From Marinibacterium sp050389775 (lineage in GTDB: Bacteria > Pseudomonadota > Alphaproteobacteria > Rhodobacterales > Rhodobacteraceae): DNA of 64,000 bases. Location: positions 682,001-746,000 of the forward strand of contig NZ_CP177144.1 of the NCBI RefSeq assembly GCF_050389775.1, read 5' to 3'. Below, in pieces: positions 25,799-34,729 of the stretch (position 1 is the first letter of the stretch; each line of letters begins with the position of its first letter). The notes below the pieces were generated by a model. That model did not search any database. It was given only the letters and a program-made list of their open reading frames with translations, and was not told where the DNA came from. The translations under genes and the position numbers were made by a program.

Positions 25799-26421
25799 AC
25801 GACATCATTCGGCCCGAAATGGCGGCGTTGGATGTTTCACGTGAAACATTCGAACGGCTGGAAGCCTTTGCAGACCTGATCCTGAAATGGAATCCGCGCA
25901 TCAATTTGATTTCACGGGCATCCATCCCGGATCTGTGGACCCGCCATATCAAGGATTCTATCCAGGTCTACAAGGCAGGGCATCCCGCGAAACACTGGGT
26001 AGACTTGGGGTCGGGCGGCGGATTTCCCGGGGTCATCGCCGCGATTTGCGCGGCTGGTGCTTCGATTGAGACGAAGTTCACTCTGATTGAGAGCGATCAG
26101 CGCAAGTCCGTGTTTCTCAGAACCGCTGCGAGAACCTGTGGACTGGATAACTTCACTGTCCTGTCCAAACGGATCGAAGCTGTGGACCCTCAAAATGCAG
26201 ATGTTGTCTCGGCACGGGCACTTGCCGATCTGACGACATTGTTGGGCTACGCTGCACGCCATGCTGCGCCGGACAGCAGGATGCTGTTTCCCAAGGGGAA
26301 AACCTGGGGAAAAGAGCTGGAGGAGGCGCGGCGCACATGGAATTTCGAGGCCGAAACGATTACAAGTGAGACGGAGCCGGATGCGGTTCTTCTGATCCTC
26401 AAAGGAGTGTCCCGTGATTGA
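25795..26421 (+). CDS. rsmG: 16S rRNA (guanine(527)-N7)-methyltransferase RsmG (GidB)
   Basis: 208 residues. SAM-binding motif WVDLGSGGGFPGV at about residues 67-79, N-terminal LEAFADLILKWNPRINLISRAS typical of RsmG, and VVSARALADL in the catalytic region. Methylates G527 in the 530 loop of 16S rRNA; its loss gives low-level streptomycin resistance in other bacteria. Codons 13-18 (DVSRET) are formed by a parS site. ATGA overlap with mnmG and an eight-base overlap with parA. Confidence 0.95.
   Translation: MNDIIRPEMAALDVSRETFERLEAFADLILKWNPRINLISRASIPDLWTRHIKDSIQVYKAGHPAKHWVDLGSGGGFPGVIAAICAAGASIETKFTLIESDQRKSVFLRTAARTCGLDNFTVLSKRIEAVDPQNADVVSARALADLTTLLGYAARHAAPDSRMLFPKGKTWGKELEEARRTWNFEAETITSETEPDAVLLILKGVSRD
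25833..25848. promoter_or_regulatory. parS centromere site 2
   Basis: TGTTTCACGTGAAACA, identical to site 1, inside the 5' part of rsmG and 1.9 kb away from site 1. Confidence 0.93.
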
Positions 26422-27217
26422 TCTTTCGCGTCCGCAGGGCCCGCGGATCGTTGCCGTTGCCAATCAGAAGGGCGGGGTGGGCAAGACCACGACGGCCATC
26501 AACCTGGCCGCAGCGCTGGTCGAACGCGGATTGCGCGTTCTGGTGGTGGATCTTGATCCGCAGGGCAACGCGTCCACCGGTCTTGGCGTCGATGATCGCG
26601 AATACACGGCTTATGATCTTTTGTTGGACGAGGTTCCGCTGACCGATGTCATTCAGGCCACGGAAATCGACAACCTGGGGATCGTTCCAGCGACGGTTGA
26701 CCTGAGTTCCGCTGATATTGAGCTGGTTTCCAACGAAAAACGCAGCTACCTGCTGCATGATGCGCTGCGACAGACGGCCATGGATCAATATGCCTGGGAT
26801 TACGTGCTGATCGATTGCCCGCCGTCGCTGAACCTGTTGACGGTCAACGCCATGGTGGCGGCGCATTCGGTTCTGGTGCCGCTGCAAAGCGAATTTTATG
26901 CGTTGGAAGGGCTGTCGCAGCTGATGTTGACCATCCGCGAGGTGCGCCAGACCGCGAATCCCGAGTTGCGGATCGAAGGCATTGTCTTGACGATGTATGA
27001 TCGGCGGAACAACTTGTCGCAACAAGTCGAGCAGGATGCGCGGGACAACCTGGGTGACCTGGTGTTCCGCACCCTGATTCCGAGGAATGTTCGCGTCAGC
27101 GAGGCACCTTCCTACGCCATGCCGGTGACCGCCTATGATACGAACTCGCAGGGTGCGATGGCTTACCGGGCCTTGGCCGACGAATTGATGGAAAAACACA
27201 ACAAGGTGGCCGCCTGA
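26414..27217 (+). CDS. parA: Chromosome partitioning ATPase ParA
   Basis: 267 residues. Deviant Walker A KGGVGKTT with the signature first Lys, VVDLDPQGNAST (A' motif), and DCPPSLNLLT (Walker B). It drives ParB-parS complexes and hence origins apart. The start is GTG 26414, chosen because AAGGAG lies six bases upstream (26402-26407); the coding region overlaps rsmG by eight bases. Followed by parB after 17 bases. Confidence 0.96.
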   Translation: MIDLSRPQGPRIVAVANQKGGVGKTTTAINLAAALVERGLRVLVVDLDPQGNASTGLGVDDREYTAYDLLLDEVPLTDVIQATEIDNLGIVPATVDLSSADIELVSNEKRSYLLHDALRQTAMDQYAWDYVLIDCPPSLNLLTVNAMVAAHSVLVPLQSEFYALEGLSQLMLTIREVRQTANPELRIEGIVLTMYDRRNNLSQQVEQDARDNLGDLVFRTLIPRNVRVSEAPSYAMPVTAYDTNSQGAMAYRALADELMEKHNKVAA

Positions 27218-27234
27218 GCCGCCGGGAGGGCAGA

Positions 27235-28131
27235 ATGGCAGGATCGAAGAAACCGCGCGGGCTGGGACGTGGCCTTTCGGCGCTGATGTCCGATGTTCAG
27301 CCGGAAGAAACCCGGGAAGGCGGTGCGGGGCCGCGTCGGCCGGATCTTTTGGTGCCGATTGAAAAGCTGGTGGCCAACCCGAATCAGCCGCGGAGGCGAT
27401 TCGCGCCGGAACATCTGCAGGAATTGACCAACTCGGTGCGCGAAAAAGGGGTGATTCAGCCTCTGATCGTGCGTCCGAAAGACGGTGGGCTGTACGAGAT
27501 TGTCGCCGGGGAACGGCGTTGGCGGGCCGCGCAGGCCGCACAACTGCATGAAATCCCTGTTCTGGTGCGGGAATTCGACGATGTCGAAGTGCTGGAAGTT
27601 GCGATCATCGAGAATATCCAGCGCGCTGACCTCAATCCCATCGAGGAAGCGGCCGGATATCGTCAGTTGATGGATAATTTCGGCCATACGCAGGAAAAAC
27701 TGGCCGAAGCTCTGGGGAAAAGCCGCAGCCATATCGCCAACCTGATGCGCCTGATGAACCTGCCGGAAGACGTGCAGGAATTCTTGCGTGAAGGATTGCT
27801 GTCGGCGGGCCATGCTCGGGCGCTGATCACCTCGGAAAATGCGTCGGAATTGGCGAAAAAAGTCGTCAAAGAAGGCCTTTCGGTTCGCGCGACCGAAGCC
27901 CTGGTCAAACGCGAGCAGGCAGCGGTCGACGCACCGGCAGCCCGGCTGAAACCGCGCAAGACCGAGGAAAAAGACGCTGACACACGCGCCCTGGAAGGCG
28001 ATTTGTCCGCGGCTTTGGGCATGAAAGTCTCGCTGGCGCATCAAAACGGGACCGAATCAGGCTCGTTGACCGTGCGCTACGAGACGCTGGAAGAGCTTGA
28101 TAGTCTCTGCGCCCTGCTCAGCAACACCTGA
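27235..28131 (+). CDS. parB: Chromosome partitioning protein ParB
   Basis: 298 residues. N-terminal KKPRGLGRGLSALM is the ParA-stimulating segment. The CTP-binding ParB domain has IQPLIVRP, GERRWRAAQ and ENIQRADLNPIEEA; a helix-turn-helix (YRQLMDNFGHTQEKLAEALGKSRSHIAN in part) reads parS; the C-terminus is the dimerisation domain. It loads at the two parS sites a few kilobases upstream in the same operon. Confidence 0.96.
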   Translation: MAGSKKPRGLGRGLSALMSDVQPEETREGGAGPRRPDLLVPIEKLVANPNQPRRRFAPEHLQELTNSVREKGVIQPLIVRPKDGGLYEIVAGERRWRAAQAAQLHEIPVLVREFDDVEVLEVAIIENIQRADLNPIEEAAGYRQLMDNFGHTQEKLAEALGKSRSHIANLMRLMNLPEDVQEFLREGLLSAGHARALITSENASELAKKVVKEGLSVRATEALVKREQAAVDAPAARLKPRKTEEKDADTRALEGDLSAALGMKVSLAHQNGTESGSLTVRYETLEELDSLCALLSNT

Positions 28132-28146
28132 GGCGGGCCAGAAGGC

Positions 28147-29298
28147 TCAGATCAGCTCGGCAATGACGCTGTTCAGAAGGGTGCGGCCCGATTCGGTCGT
28201 CTTCAACCGGCCGGATTCGATGTAGATCAGGCCAAGATCCTGGAGATGATCGAGCGTATCGGGGCGTAATTCCGCCCCGGACAGCCGCGCAAACCGCCCC
28301 ATATCTAGCCCTTCGGACAGCCGCATCCCCATGATGAGGTATTCAGACGCCTGATCTTCGCGGGTCAGGGCAATACGGGGCACTTCGCCCAGGCCGGCGC
28401 GTGCCTTTTCCAGCCACAGCCCCGGCGCGCGGGGCGATTCGGTGGCGAATCGCTGGCCATCCACGGTGAGGCGCCCATGGGCGCCCGGACCGATTCCGGC
28501 ATAATCGCCGTAACGCCAATAGATCTGGTTGTGCCGCGATTCGGACCCGGGCGCGGCGTGATTCGATACCTCGTAGGCGGGCATCCCGGCTCCGCCGCAG
28601 ACCTCCTGGGTCACGGCATACATGTCGGCGGCCAAGTCCTCTTCGGGCAGGCCGCGCAAACCGCCGGCACGAAACCTGTCGGCAAAGGCCGTGCCGTCTT
28701 CGATCGTCAGCTGGTAGAGCGACAGGTGATCGACGGCCATCGACAGGGCTTCGGTCAGTTCGGCGCGCCATTCGTCCAGCGATTGATCCTGGCGGGCATA
28801 GATCAGGTCGAAACTGACCCGGTCGAATTCGCGCCGCGCGATGTCGAATGCGGCGCGGGCCTCGGCCACGGAATGGATGCGGCCAAGGCGCCGCAAATCG
28901 CGGTCGTTCAGCGCCTGAACACCCATGCTGACCCGGTTGACCCCGGCCATGCGATAGCCTGCAAAGCGTCCGGCCTCGACAGACCCGGGATTGGCTTCGA
29001 GCGTGATTTCCACGTCGTTCGACCACCGCCAACCGCGCCGCGCGGCGTCGATCACGTCACCGACCAGCTCGGGTGACATGAGCGACGGCGTGCCGCCGCC
29101 GAAGAAGATCGTGTTCAGGACCTTGTCGGGCGTTTCGGAAGAAACGCGTGCGATTTCAGAGAGATAAGCCTCGCGCCAGGCCTGTTCGTCGATCTGGCGC
29201 GAGACATGCGAATTGAAATCGCAATAGGGGCATTTGGCGGCGCAGAAGGGCCAATGGACATACAGCCCGAAGCCGCCGGATTGCCAATCCTCAGCCAA
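28147..29298 (-). CDS. hemW: Heme chaperone HemW (radical-SAM, HemN-like)
   Basis: 383 residues. Radical SAM cluster motif CAAKCPYC followed by DFNSH, which marks HemW rather than HemN; GGGTPSLM and EANPGSV follow. HemW binds heme and delivers it to respiratory proteins. The start is a TTG (29296-29298) that overlaps the rdgB stop by eight bases; no ATG or GTG fits between it and the YVHWPFC core, and the longer frame lies entirely in rdgB. Convergent with parB, 15 bases apart. Confidence 0.9.
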   Translation of the reverse strand: MAEDWQSGGFGLYVHWPFCAAKCPYCDFNSHVSRQIDEQAWREAYLSEIARVSSETPDKVLNTIFFGGGTPSLMSPELVGDVIDAARRGWRWSNDVEITLEANPGSVEAGRFAGYRMAGVNRVSMGVQALNDRDLRRLGRIHSVAEARAAFDIARREFDRVSFDLIYARQDQSLDEWRAELTEALSMAVDHLSLYQLTIEDGTAFADRFRAGGLRGLPEEDLAADMYAVTQEVCGGAGMPAYEVSNHAAPGSESRHNQIYWRYGDYAGIGPGAHGRLTVDGQRFATESPRAPGLWLEKARAGLGEVPRIALTREDQASEYLIMGMRLSEGLDMGRFARLSGAELRPDTLDHLQDLGLIYIESGRLKTTESGRTLLNSVIAELI

Positions 29299-29902
29299 AA
29301 TTGGCGTCGATGAACTTCGCTGTGGCCTTGGCCCGGTGCGAAATCCTGTTCTTTTCCCAGCGATCCATCTCGCCGAAGGTGATGTCATAGCCATCGGGCA
29401 CGAAGATCGGGTCATAGCCATGACCCTGTTCCCCGCGCATCGGCCAGACGACCTGGCCGGGCATCACGCCTTCGTAGACCTCGTCATGGCCGTCGGGCCA
29501 GGCCAGCACCAGCGTGCAGCAGAACCGGGCGGTGCGGGGGGAGGGCGCGTTGATGGCCTCGAGCTCGCGATGGGTGCGTTCCATGGCCATGACGAAATCG
29601 CGGCCATTGGGTGTTTCGGCCCAATCGGCAGTATAGACGCCGGGTGCACCGTTCAGCGCGTCGATGGCAATGCCGGAATCGTCGGACAGGGCGGGCAGGC
29701 CGGTGGCGCGGGCCGCGGAATGGGCCTTGATCCGGGCGTTGCCGACGAACGTGTCCTCGGTTTCTTCCGGCTCGGGCAGGTCCATGTCCGCCGCGCCGAC
29801 CACCGAAACCCCGTAGGGTTCCAGCAGCGCGGCCATTTCTTCCAGCTTGCCCTTGTTGTGGGTGGCGATCAGCAGGCGATCGCCGTCGAAACGCCGGGTC
29901 AT
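29291..29902 (-). CDS. rdgB: RdgB/HAM1-type XTP/dITP pyrophosphatase
   Basis: 203 residues. ATHNKGKLEE (substrate loop), DDSGIAIDALNGAPGVYTA, GYDPIFVP and C-terminal SHRAKA are diagnostic. It removes deaminated purine triphosphates (dITP, XTP) from the nucleotide pool. ATGA overlap with rph at its start, eight-base overlap with hemW at its end, so all three are coupled. Confidence 0.95.
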   Translation of the reverse strand: MTRRFDGDRLLIATHNKGKLEEMAALLEPYGVSVVGAADMDLPEPEETEDTFVGNARIKAHSAARATGLPALSDDSGIAIDALNGAPGVYTADWAETPNGRDFVMAMERTHRELEAINAPSPRTARFCCTLVLAWPDGHDEVYEGVMPGQVVWPMRGEQGHGYDPIFVPDGYDITFGEMDRWEKNRISHRAKATAKFIDANFG

Positions 29903-30612
29903 GCGACGGCGGCCAACTGGGCGGCGGCCAGCTCCTTGACGCCTTTTTCGGCCAGGTCCAGCAGGGTATTCATCTGGTCGCGCGAATAGGTCGCGCCTTC
30001 GGCCGACATCTGCACTTCGATCATGCGGCCATCGCCCAGCATGACAAAGTTGCCATCGACCCCGGCTTCGCTGTCCTCGGGGTAATCCAGGTCCAGCACC
30101 GGCTGGCCGGCATAGATGCCGCAGCTGACGGCGGCCACGGGCGAAATCAGCGGGTCGGTCCGCACGTCGCCGGCTTTCATCAGCTTGTTCACGGCCAGCC
30201 GCAGGGCAACCCAGCCGCCGGTGATCGACGCGCAGCGGGTGCCGCCATCGGCCTGGAGCACGTCGCAATCGATGGAAATCTGGCGTTCGCCCAGGGCCAC
30301 GCGGTCGACCCCGGCGCGCAGCGACCGGCCGATCAGGCGCTGGATTTCGACGGTGCGGCCGCCCTGTTTGCCCTGGGTGGCCTCACGGCGCATACGGGTG
30401 TTGGTGGCGCGGGGCAGCATGCCGTATTCGGCCGTGACCCAGCCCAGGCCCGAGCCCTTGATGAAGGGCGGCACGCGGTCCTCGATGGTGGCGGTGCACA
30501 GCACATGGGTGTCGCCGACCTTGATCAGGGCCGATCCTTCGGCATGTTTGGTAAAGCCCGTCTCGATTGAAACCGGGCGCATTTCGCTTAAATCTCGACC
30601 AGAGGGGCGCAT
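29899..30612 (-). CDS. rph: Ribonuclease PH
   Basis: 237 residues, full length. Phosphorolytic 3' exoribonuclease that trims tRNA precursors. Conserved KHAEGSALI, GSGLGWVTAEYGMLPRAT in part, and GRSLRAGVD plus DCDVLQADGGTR, where phosphate and metal bind. The ATG at 30612 has AAAGGA upstream; the longer frame extends into the divergent hrcA promoter. Confidence 0.95.
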   Translation of the reverse strand: MRPSGRDLSEMRPVSIETGFTKHAEGSALIKVGDTHVLCTATIEDRVPPFIKGSGLGWVTAEYGMLPRATNTRMRREATQGKQGGRTVEIQRLIGRSLRAGVDRVALGERQISIDCDVLQADGGTRCASITGGWVALRLAVNKLMKAGDVRTDPLISPVAAVSCGIYAGQPVLDLDYPEDSEAGVDGNFVMLGDGRMIEVQMSAEGATYSRDQMNTLLDLAEKGVKELAAAQLAAVA

Positions 30613-30672
30613 GGGATATCCTTTGTTGACGCGCCCGGGATAGACCCCGGCACGGTCCCGGCGCAACCCTGA

Positions 30673-30700
30673 TTGACCTTTCACAGCGGTCGAATTTAAT
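30673..30700 (+). promoter_or_regulatory. Probable promoter of hrcA-grpE
   Basis: TTGACC at 30673-30678 and TTTAAT at 30695-30700 with a 16-base spacer. No CIRCE inverted repeat (TTAGCACTC-N9-GAGTGCTAA) is visible here. Confidence 0.45.
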
Positions 30701-30724
30701 GGAGCGCCAGGCAGGGTTTTGCAG

Positions 30725-31786
30725 ATGACAAGCACCAGCGAATTGTTGGAAAGCATGAACGACCGGTCCCGCGAAGTCTTTCGTCGGGTGGTCGAGGGCT
30801 ATCTTGAAACCGGCGATCCGGTGGGCAGCCGCACGCTGACGCGCAGCCTGTCGGAAAAGGTGTCGGCCGCAACGATCCGCAACGTCATGCAGGACCTGGA
30901 ATATCTGGGCCTGCTGGACAGCCCGCATGTCAGCGCCGGGCGGGTGCCGACGCAGCGCGGGCTGCGGATGTTCGTGGATTCCCTGCTTGAGATCGACGAC
31001 GTGACCGTGTCGGACCGCGAAAAGATCGAAGCGACGGTCAGCGGCAATTCTTCCGACGTGGCGCATCTGCTCGACAAGGTCGGGTCGGCGCTGTCGGGGG
31101 TGACACAAAGCGCGTCGCTGGTTCTGACGCCCAAGCACGAGGCCGGGCTGCGCCACATCGAATTCGTGTCGCTGTCGCCCGAACGGGCGCTGGTCGTTTT
31201 GGTGTTTTCCGATGGCCATGTCGAAAACCGGCTGTTCACCCCGCCGCCCGGCCAGACGCCCAGTTCGATGCGCGAGGCGGCGAATTTCCTCAATGCCCTG
31301 ATCGACGGGCGCACGCTGTCCGAGCTGCGCGGGGTCATCGGGGCCGAGATCACGACCCGCCGCCAGGAGATCGACAGCCTGGCTCATGCGCTGGTCGAAA
31401 GCGGCATGGCGGTCTGGGACAATTCCGGCGAAGGCGCCGAGCGGCTGATCGTGCGGGGCCGGGCCAACCTGCTGGCCGAGGGCGGCGAGGCCGAGATCGA
31501 CCGCATCCGCACGCTGTTCGACGACCTGGAGCGCAAGAGAGACATTGCCGAGTTCCTCGATCTGACCGAAGAAGGCGACGGGGTACGCATTTTTATCGGC
31601 TCCGAGAACAAACTTTTTTCGCTTTCGGGTTCCTCTCTGGTGGTCTCTCCATATATGAACGCGGATCGAAAGATCATCGGCGCGGTGGGTGTGATTGGCC
31701 CGACGCGCCTGAACTATGGACGGATCGTGCCGATCGTGGATTACACGGCACAGCTGGTCGGGCGGCTGATTTCCGACCGAAATTAG
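30725..31786 (+). CDS. hrcA: Heat-inducible transcription repressor HrcA
   Basis: 353 residues. N-terminal winged-helix region with VGSRTLTRSLSEKVSAATIRN in part and MQDLEYLGLLDSPHVSAGRVPT as the DNA-reading helix segment (key residues quoted only), then the GAF-like dimer domain ending GPTRLNYGRIVPIV. HrcA represses groESL and often dnaK genes through CIRCE operators. ATG 30725 is preferred to TTG 30719, two codons earlier, on ribosome-site spacing. Followed by grpE after nine bases, divergent from rph. Confidence 0.95.
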   Translation: MTSTSELLESMNDRSREVFRRVVEGYLETGDPVGSRTLTRSLSEKVSAATIRNVMQDLEYLGLLDSPHVSAGRVPTQRGLRMFVDSLLEIDDVTVSDREKIEATVSGNSSDVAHLLDKVGSALSGVTQSASLVLTPKHEAGLRHIEFVSLSPERALVVLVFSDGHVENRLFTPPPGQTPSSMREAANFLNALIDGRTLSELRGVIGAEITTRRQEIDSLAHALVESGMAVWDNSGEGAERLIVRGRANLLAEGGEAEIDRIRTLFDDLERKRDIAEFLDLTEEGDGVRIFIGSENKLFSLSGSSLVVSPYMNADRKIIGAVGVIGPTRLNYGRIVPIVDYTAQLVGRLISDRN

Positions 31787-31795
31787 AGGTGACGA

Positions 31796-32359
31796 ATGGC
31801 TGAGCCCAAGAACGACGATTTTCTCGATGATATCGCCGAAGCCGAGGCCGAAGAGCAGGCGGCGGAACTGCACGAGGCGGGTGCCGACGAGATCGAGCTG
31901 GACGCGCTGCGCGCCGAGCGGGACGAGTTCCGCGACCGGTTCATGCGCGCGCTGGCGGATGCCGAGAACGCGCGCAAGCGGTCCGAGAAGGATCGGCGCG
32001 AGGCCGAGAATTACGGCGGGTCGAAACTGGCGCGTGACATGCTGCCGGTTTACGACAACATGAAACGGGCGGTTGAATCGGCGTCCGACGAGCAAAAGGC
32101 CGTGTCGGCCGCGCTGATCGAAGGCGTCGAGCTGACCATGCGCGAGCTGCTGAACGTCTTTGCCAAGCACGGGATCGAGCTGATCTCGCCCAAGGTTGGC
32201 GACAAGTTCGACCCGCAGATCCACCAGGCCATGTTCGAAGCCCCGGTCCCCGGCACCACCGCCGGCGAGATCATCCAGGTGTCGGCCGAGGGCTGCATGC
32301 TGCATGACCGCCTGCTGCGCCCGGCGCAGGTCGGCGTTTCGTCGAACCCGGCCAAGTAA
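31796..32359 (+). CDS. grpE: DnaK nucleotide exchange factor GrpE
   Basis: 187 residues. Acidic N-terminus, a long coiled-coil helix (ERDEFRDRFMRALADAENARKR, only its ends key), KLARDMLPVYDNMKRA, and the beta domain ending VSAEGCMLHDRLLRPAQVGVS. It releases ADP from DnaK. dnaK and dnaJ are not nearby. Co-transcribed with hrcA. Confidence 0.95.
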   Translation: MAEPKNDDFLDDIAEAEAEEQAAELHEAGADEIELDALRAERDEFRDRFMRALADAENARKRSEKDRREAENYGGSKLARDMLPVYDNMKRAVESASDEQKAVSAALIEGVELTMRELLNVFAKHGIELISPKVGDKFDPQIHQAMFEAPVPGTTAGEIIQVSAEGCMLHDRLLRPAQVGVSSNPAK

Positions 32360-32444
32360 GGCCGACCCCGGCCCGGGCGCGCCTGCCGGCTGACGGCAGG
32401 GCGGGCACGCCCCGGCCGCATACCTCCGAAGGTTGAAGAAAACT

Positions 32445-32475
32445 CCCATGGGCGCAGTGATGCCCATGGACGCAG
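32445..32475 (+). repeat. 13-bp direct repeat before the hybrid kinase
   Basis: CCCATGGGCGCAG at 32445-32457 and CCCATGGACGCAG at 32463-32475, 18 bases apart, one mismatch. The second half also makes an inverted pair GGGC/GCCC with the first. The gap between grpE and the kinase (32360-32549) holds this, a CCTGCCG/CGGCAGG hairpin near 32387-32405, and a possible 19-codon frame at 32448-32507. Confidence 0.5.
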
Positions 32476-32549
32476 CGGCGCAACTCGTCGATGCTGTGTC
32501 CCAGTGAAGGCCCCGGGCGTCATGATCCGGGCCATCGCGCGGGGGGACA

Positions 32550-34718
32550 ATGACGTTGCGGCCACGCCTGAACAGGAATGCCGCGCTGGCCGGTCTGGCC
32601 GGCGCCGTCGTGCTTGGCCTTCTGGCCTGGCTGCCGGTCCAGATGGACCGGGCCACCAAGCGCTTGCGCACCATCGAGCTGGAATTTGACATCACCACGC
32701 AGCAGATGCTGGTGAGTGTCGGCTTTGATGGCATGATCCACAATTTCAAGAATTGCGTGCTGCGCCCCGAGGAGCCCCGCTATTGCACCGAAGCCGCGAC
32801 CCATGCGGCCCAGGCGCTGGGGCTTCTGGCGCGGATGGAAGAGATCGCGGGCGAGGCGGGCACCCCGCTGGATGTCAGCGACGTTCGCGCCGCCGTCCTG
32901 GCCTATGCCGAGGCCGCGCCCCAGGTTCGCGCGGCCCATGACCAGGGCCTGTCGGTCCGCGAGATCGACGCGCTGGTGCGTTACGACGACCTGCCCGCGA
33001 CCAACCAGCTGGATGCCACGCTGGAAGTGGTCCGGGTGGCCATGCAGGACCGGGTGACCGAATTTGCCCGCACGCTGCGCTGGCTCAGCGCCCTTGGTAT
33101 TGCCATCGTGTTCCTGGGCATGGCCGCGGTGCTTTACATCATCCGCCGCGAAGCCCGGCGCAGCGCAGCCCGCGAACGCCGGCTGGACGGCGTCTTTTCG
33201 GCCCTGTCCGGCGCGCTGATCGGGCTGGACGGCGATGGCCGCATCATGCTGGCCAATGCCCATGCCCGCCGGCTGTTTCGCCTGGGCCAGGGGCCGGTGC
33301 CGCTGGACTGGCCCACGGGCTTCAGCTTTCATTGGCAGGATGGCGACCAGGGTGAATTCGGCCCGTCCAAGCTGGTGGACCACCTGCTTGGGGCCGAGCC
33401 GCTGCGCTCCGAGATCATGCGGATGCATGACAGCGCCGGCGAGTCCCGCGATCTGTATCTCAGCCTGACCTCGGCCCCGGTCGACATGGAACCGGCCGGG
33501 CTGCACCGCATCCTGCTGATCGATGACGTGTCGACCCGCGAGCGCAGCCGCCAGCAGATCGAACGCAACAGCCGGTTGGAGGCCCTGGGCCAGCTGACCG
33601 GGGGTATTGCCCATGATTTCAACAACCTGCTGGCCACGATCCTCTATGCCACCGAACTGGCCCAGAGGAAGGTGTCCGACGAAGACACCCGGTCGATGCT
33701 GGAACGCATCCTGTCCTCGGTCGCCCGGGGCCGTGACCTGACCGAACGGCTGTTGTCCTTTGCCCGGCGCCAGCCCGGGCGCAACCGGTCCTGGCCGGCC
33801 GACCAGGTGATCGAGGAATTCCGCATCCTGGCCCGGCCGGCCGTCGAAGAGACCATTGCGCTCAGTTTCGAGGTGGCCGAGCCTGACCTCTATGTCTTCT
33901 GCGACCGGCCCCAGCTGGAAAACGCCCTGCTGAACCTGGTTCTGAACAGCCGCGATGCCATCCGCGAAAGCCGGCGTGGCGACACGATCGGCATCCTGGT
34001 GCGCGGGGTGACCTCGCAAAACCCGGTGCTGATCGAACGCCAGGGCGGAGAGCCGCCGGTAGAGCCGCGCGAACATCGCTTCATCGAAATAGCCGTGGCC
34101 GACAACGGTCCGGGCATGACCGAGGACGTCCGCCGCCGGGCCACCGACCCGTTCTTTACCACCCGGGCCGAGTCGGGTGGATCGGGGCTGGGCCTGGCCA
34201 TGGTCTATGGGTTTGTCCAGCAATCGCGGGGCGAATTGCAGATCTATTCCGACGAAGGCCGGGGCACGACGGTGCGCATGATCCTGCCGCGCGGCACGCC
34301 CGAGCACCAGCGCGAGGCGCCTCAGCATCGGCCCGACGTGCCCCATGGCTCGGGCCAGACCGTGTTGCTGGTCGAAGACGAACCGGACCTGCTGGAAACC
34401 ATGTCGCGGATGCTGGATGACATGGGCTATCGGGTGATGACCGCCGGCGACGGCAAGGCGGCGCTGGATCTTGTCGACGAGGGCATGGCCTTTGACATCC
34501 TGCTCAGCGACATCGTCATGCCGCGCGGGGTCGATGGCATCGAACTGGCCCGCCAGGTGCGCGACCGGTTCCCCGACCGGGGCATCATCCTGATGTCGGG
34601 CTATGTCAGCCTGTCGGGCGACAGCGATGCCCGCGAGACCGACGAGTTCATCGTGCTGCAGAAGCCGTGCAAGCTGTCCGACCTGGCCGCCGCCCTGTGG
34701 GAAGTCAGCCCGGTCTGA
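32550..34718 (+). CDS. Hybrid sensor histidine kinase with C-terminal receiver
   Basis: 722 residues. Membrane helices near 9-29 and 178-198 enclose a periplasmic domain of about 150 residues containing MIHNFKNCVLRPEE, a HNFKN-type motif seen in some bacterial kinases and chemoreceptors. A cytoplasmic PAS-like segment follows (VFSALSGALIGLDGDGRI). The kinase core has the H-box GGIAHDFNNLL with phospho-His at 355, N-box NLVLNSRDAI, G1 DNGPGM, and G2 GSGLGLAM. The receiver ends the protein with phosphoacceptor Asp 654 (SDIVMP) and a QKPC Lys region. Signal unknown. The next gene, convergent, is a stand-alone receiver and a plausible partner. Confidence 0.88.
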   Translation: MTLRPRLNRNAALAGLAGAVVLGLLAWLPVQMDRATKRLRTIELEFDITTQQMLVSVGFDGMIHNFKNCVLRPEEPRYCTEAATHAAQALGLLARMEEIAGEAGTPLDVSDVRAAVLAYAEAAPQVRAAHDQGLSVREIDALVRYDDLPATNQLDATLEVVRVAMQDRVTEFARTLRWLSALGIAIVFLGMAAVLYIIRREARRSAARERRLDGVFSALSGALIGLDGDGRIMLANAHARRLFRLGQGPVPLDWPTGFSFHWQDGDQGEFGPSKLVDHLLGAEPLRSEIMRMHDSAGESRDLYLSLTSAPVDMEPAGLHRILLIDDVSTRERSRQQIERNSRLEALGQLTGGIAHDFNNLLATILYATELAQRKVSDEDTRSMLERILSSVARGRDLTERLLSFARRQPGRNRSWPADQVIEEFRILARPAVEETIALSFEVAEPDLYVFCDRPQLENALLNLVLNSRDAIRESRRGDTIGILVRGVTSQNPVLIERQGGEPPVEPREHRFIEIAVADNGPGMTEDVRRRATDPFFTTRAESGGSGLGLAMVYGFVQQSRGELQIYSDEGRGTTVRMILPRGTPEHQREAPQHRPDVPHGSGQTVLLVEDEPDLLETMSRMLDDMGYRVMTAGDGKAALDLVDEGMAFDILLSDIVMPRGVDGIELARQVRDRFPDRGIILMSGYVSLSGDSDARETDEFIVLQKPCKLSDLAAALWEVSPV

Positions 34719-34729
34719 TCTCAGACCGG
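34710..34729. terminator. Inverted repeat formed by two convergent stop regions
   Basis: CCGGTCTGA and TCAGACCGG flank TC: nine-base arms, two-base centre. Each arm is the last two codons plus stop (Pro-Val end) of one of the two facing genes. The tiny loop makes it a poor classical hairpin and there is no T-run, so terminator activity is uncertain. Confidence 0.35.

Noticed and set aside
23921..26421. Horizontal transfer of mnmG-rsmG because of lower GC codons
   Set aside because: These are conserved core genes in their expected order with parS sites inside, so local bias is more likely.
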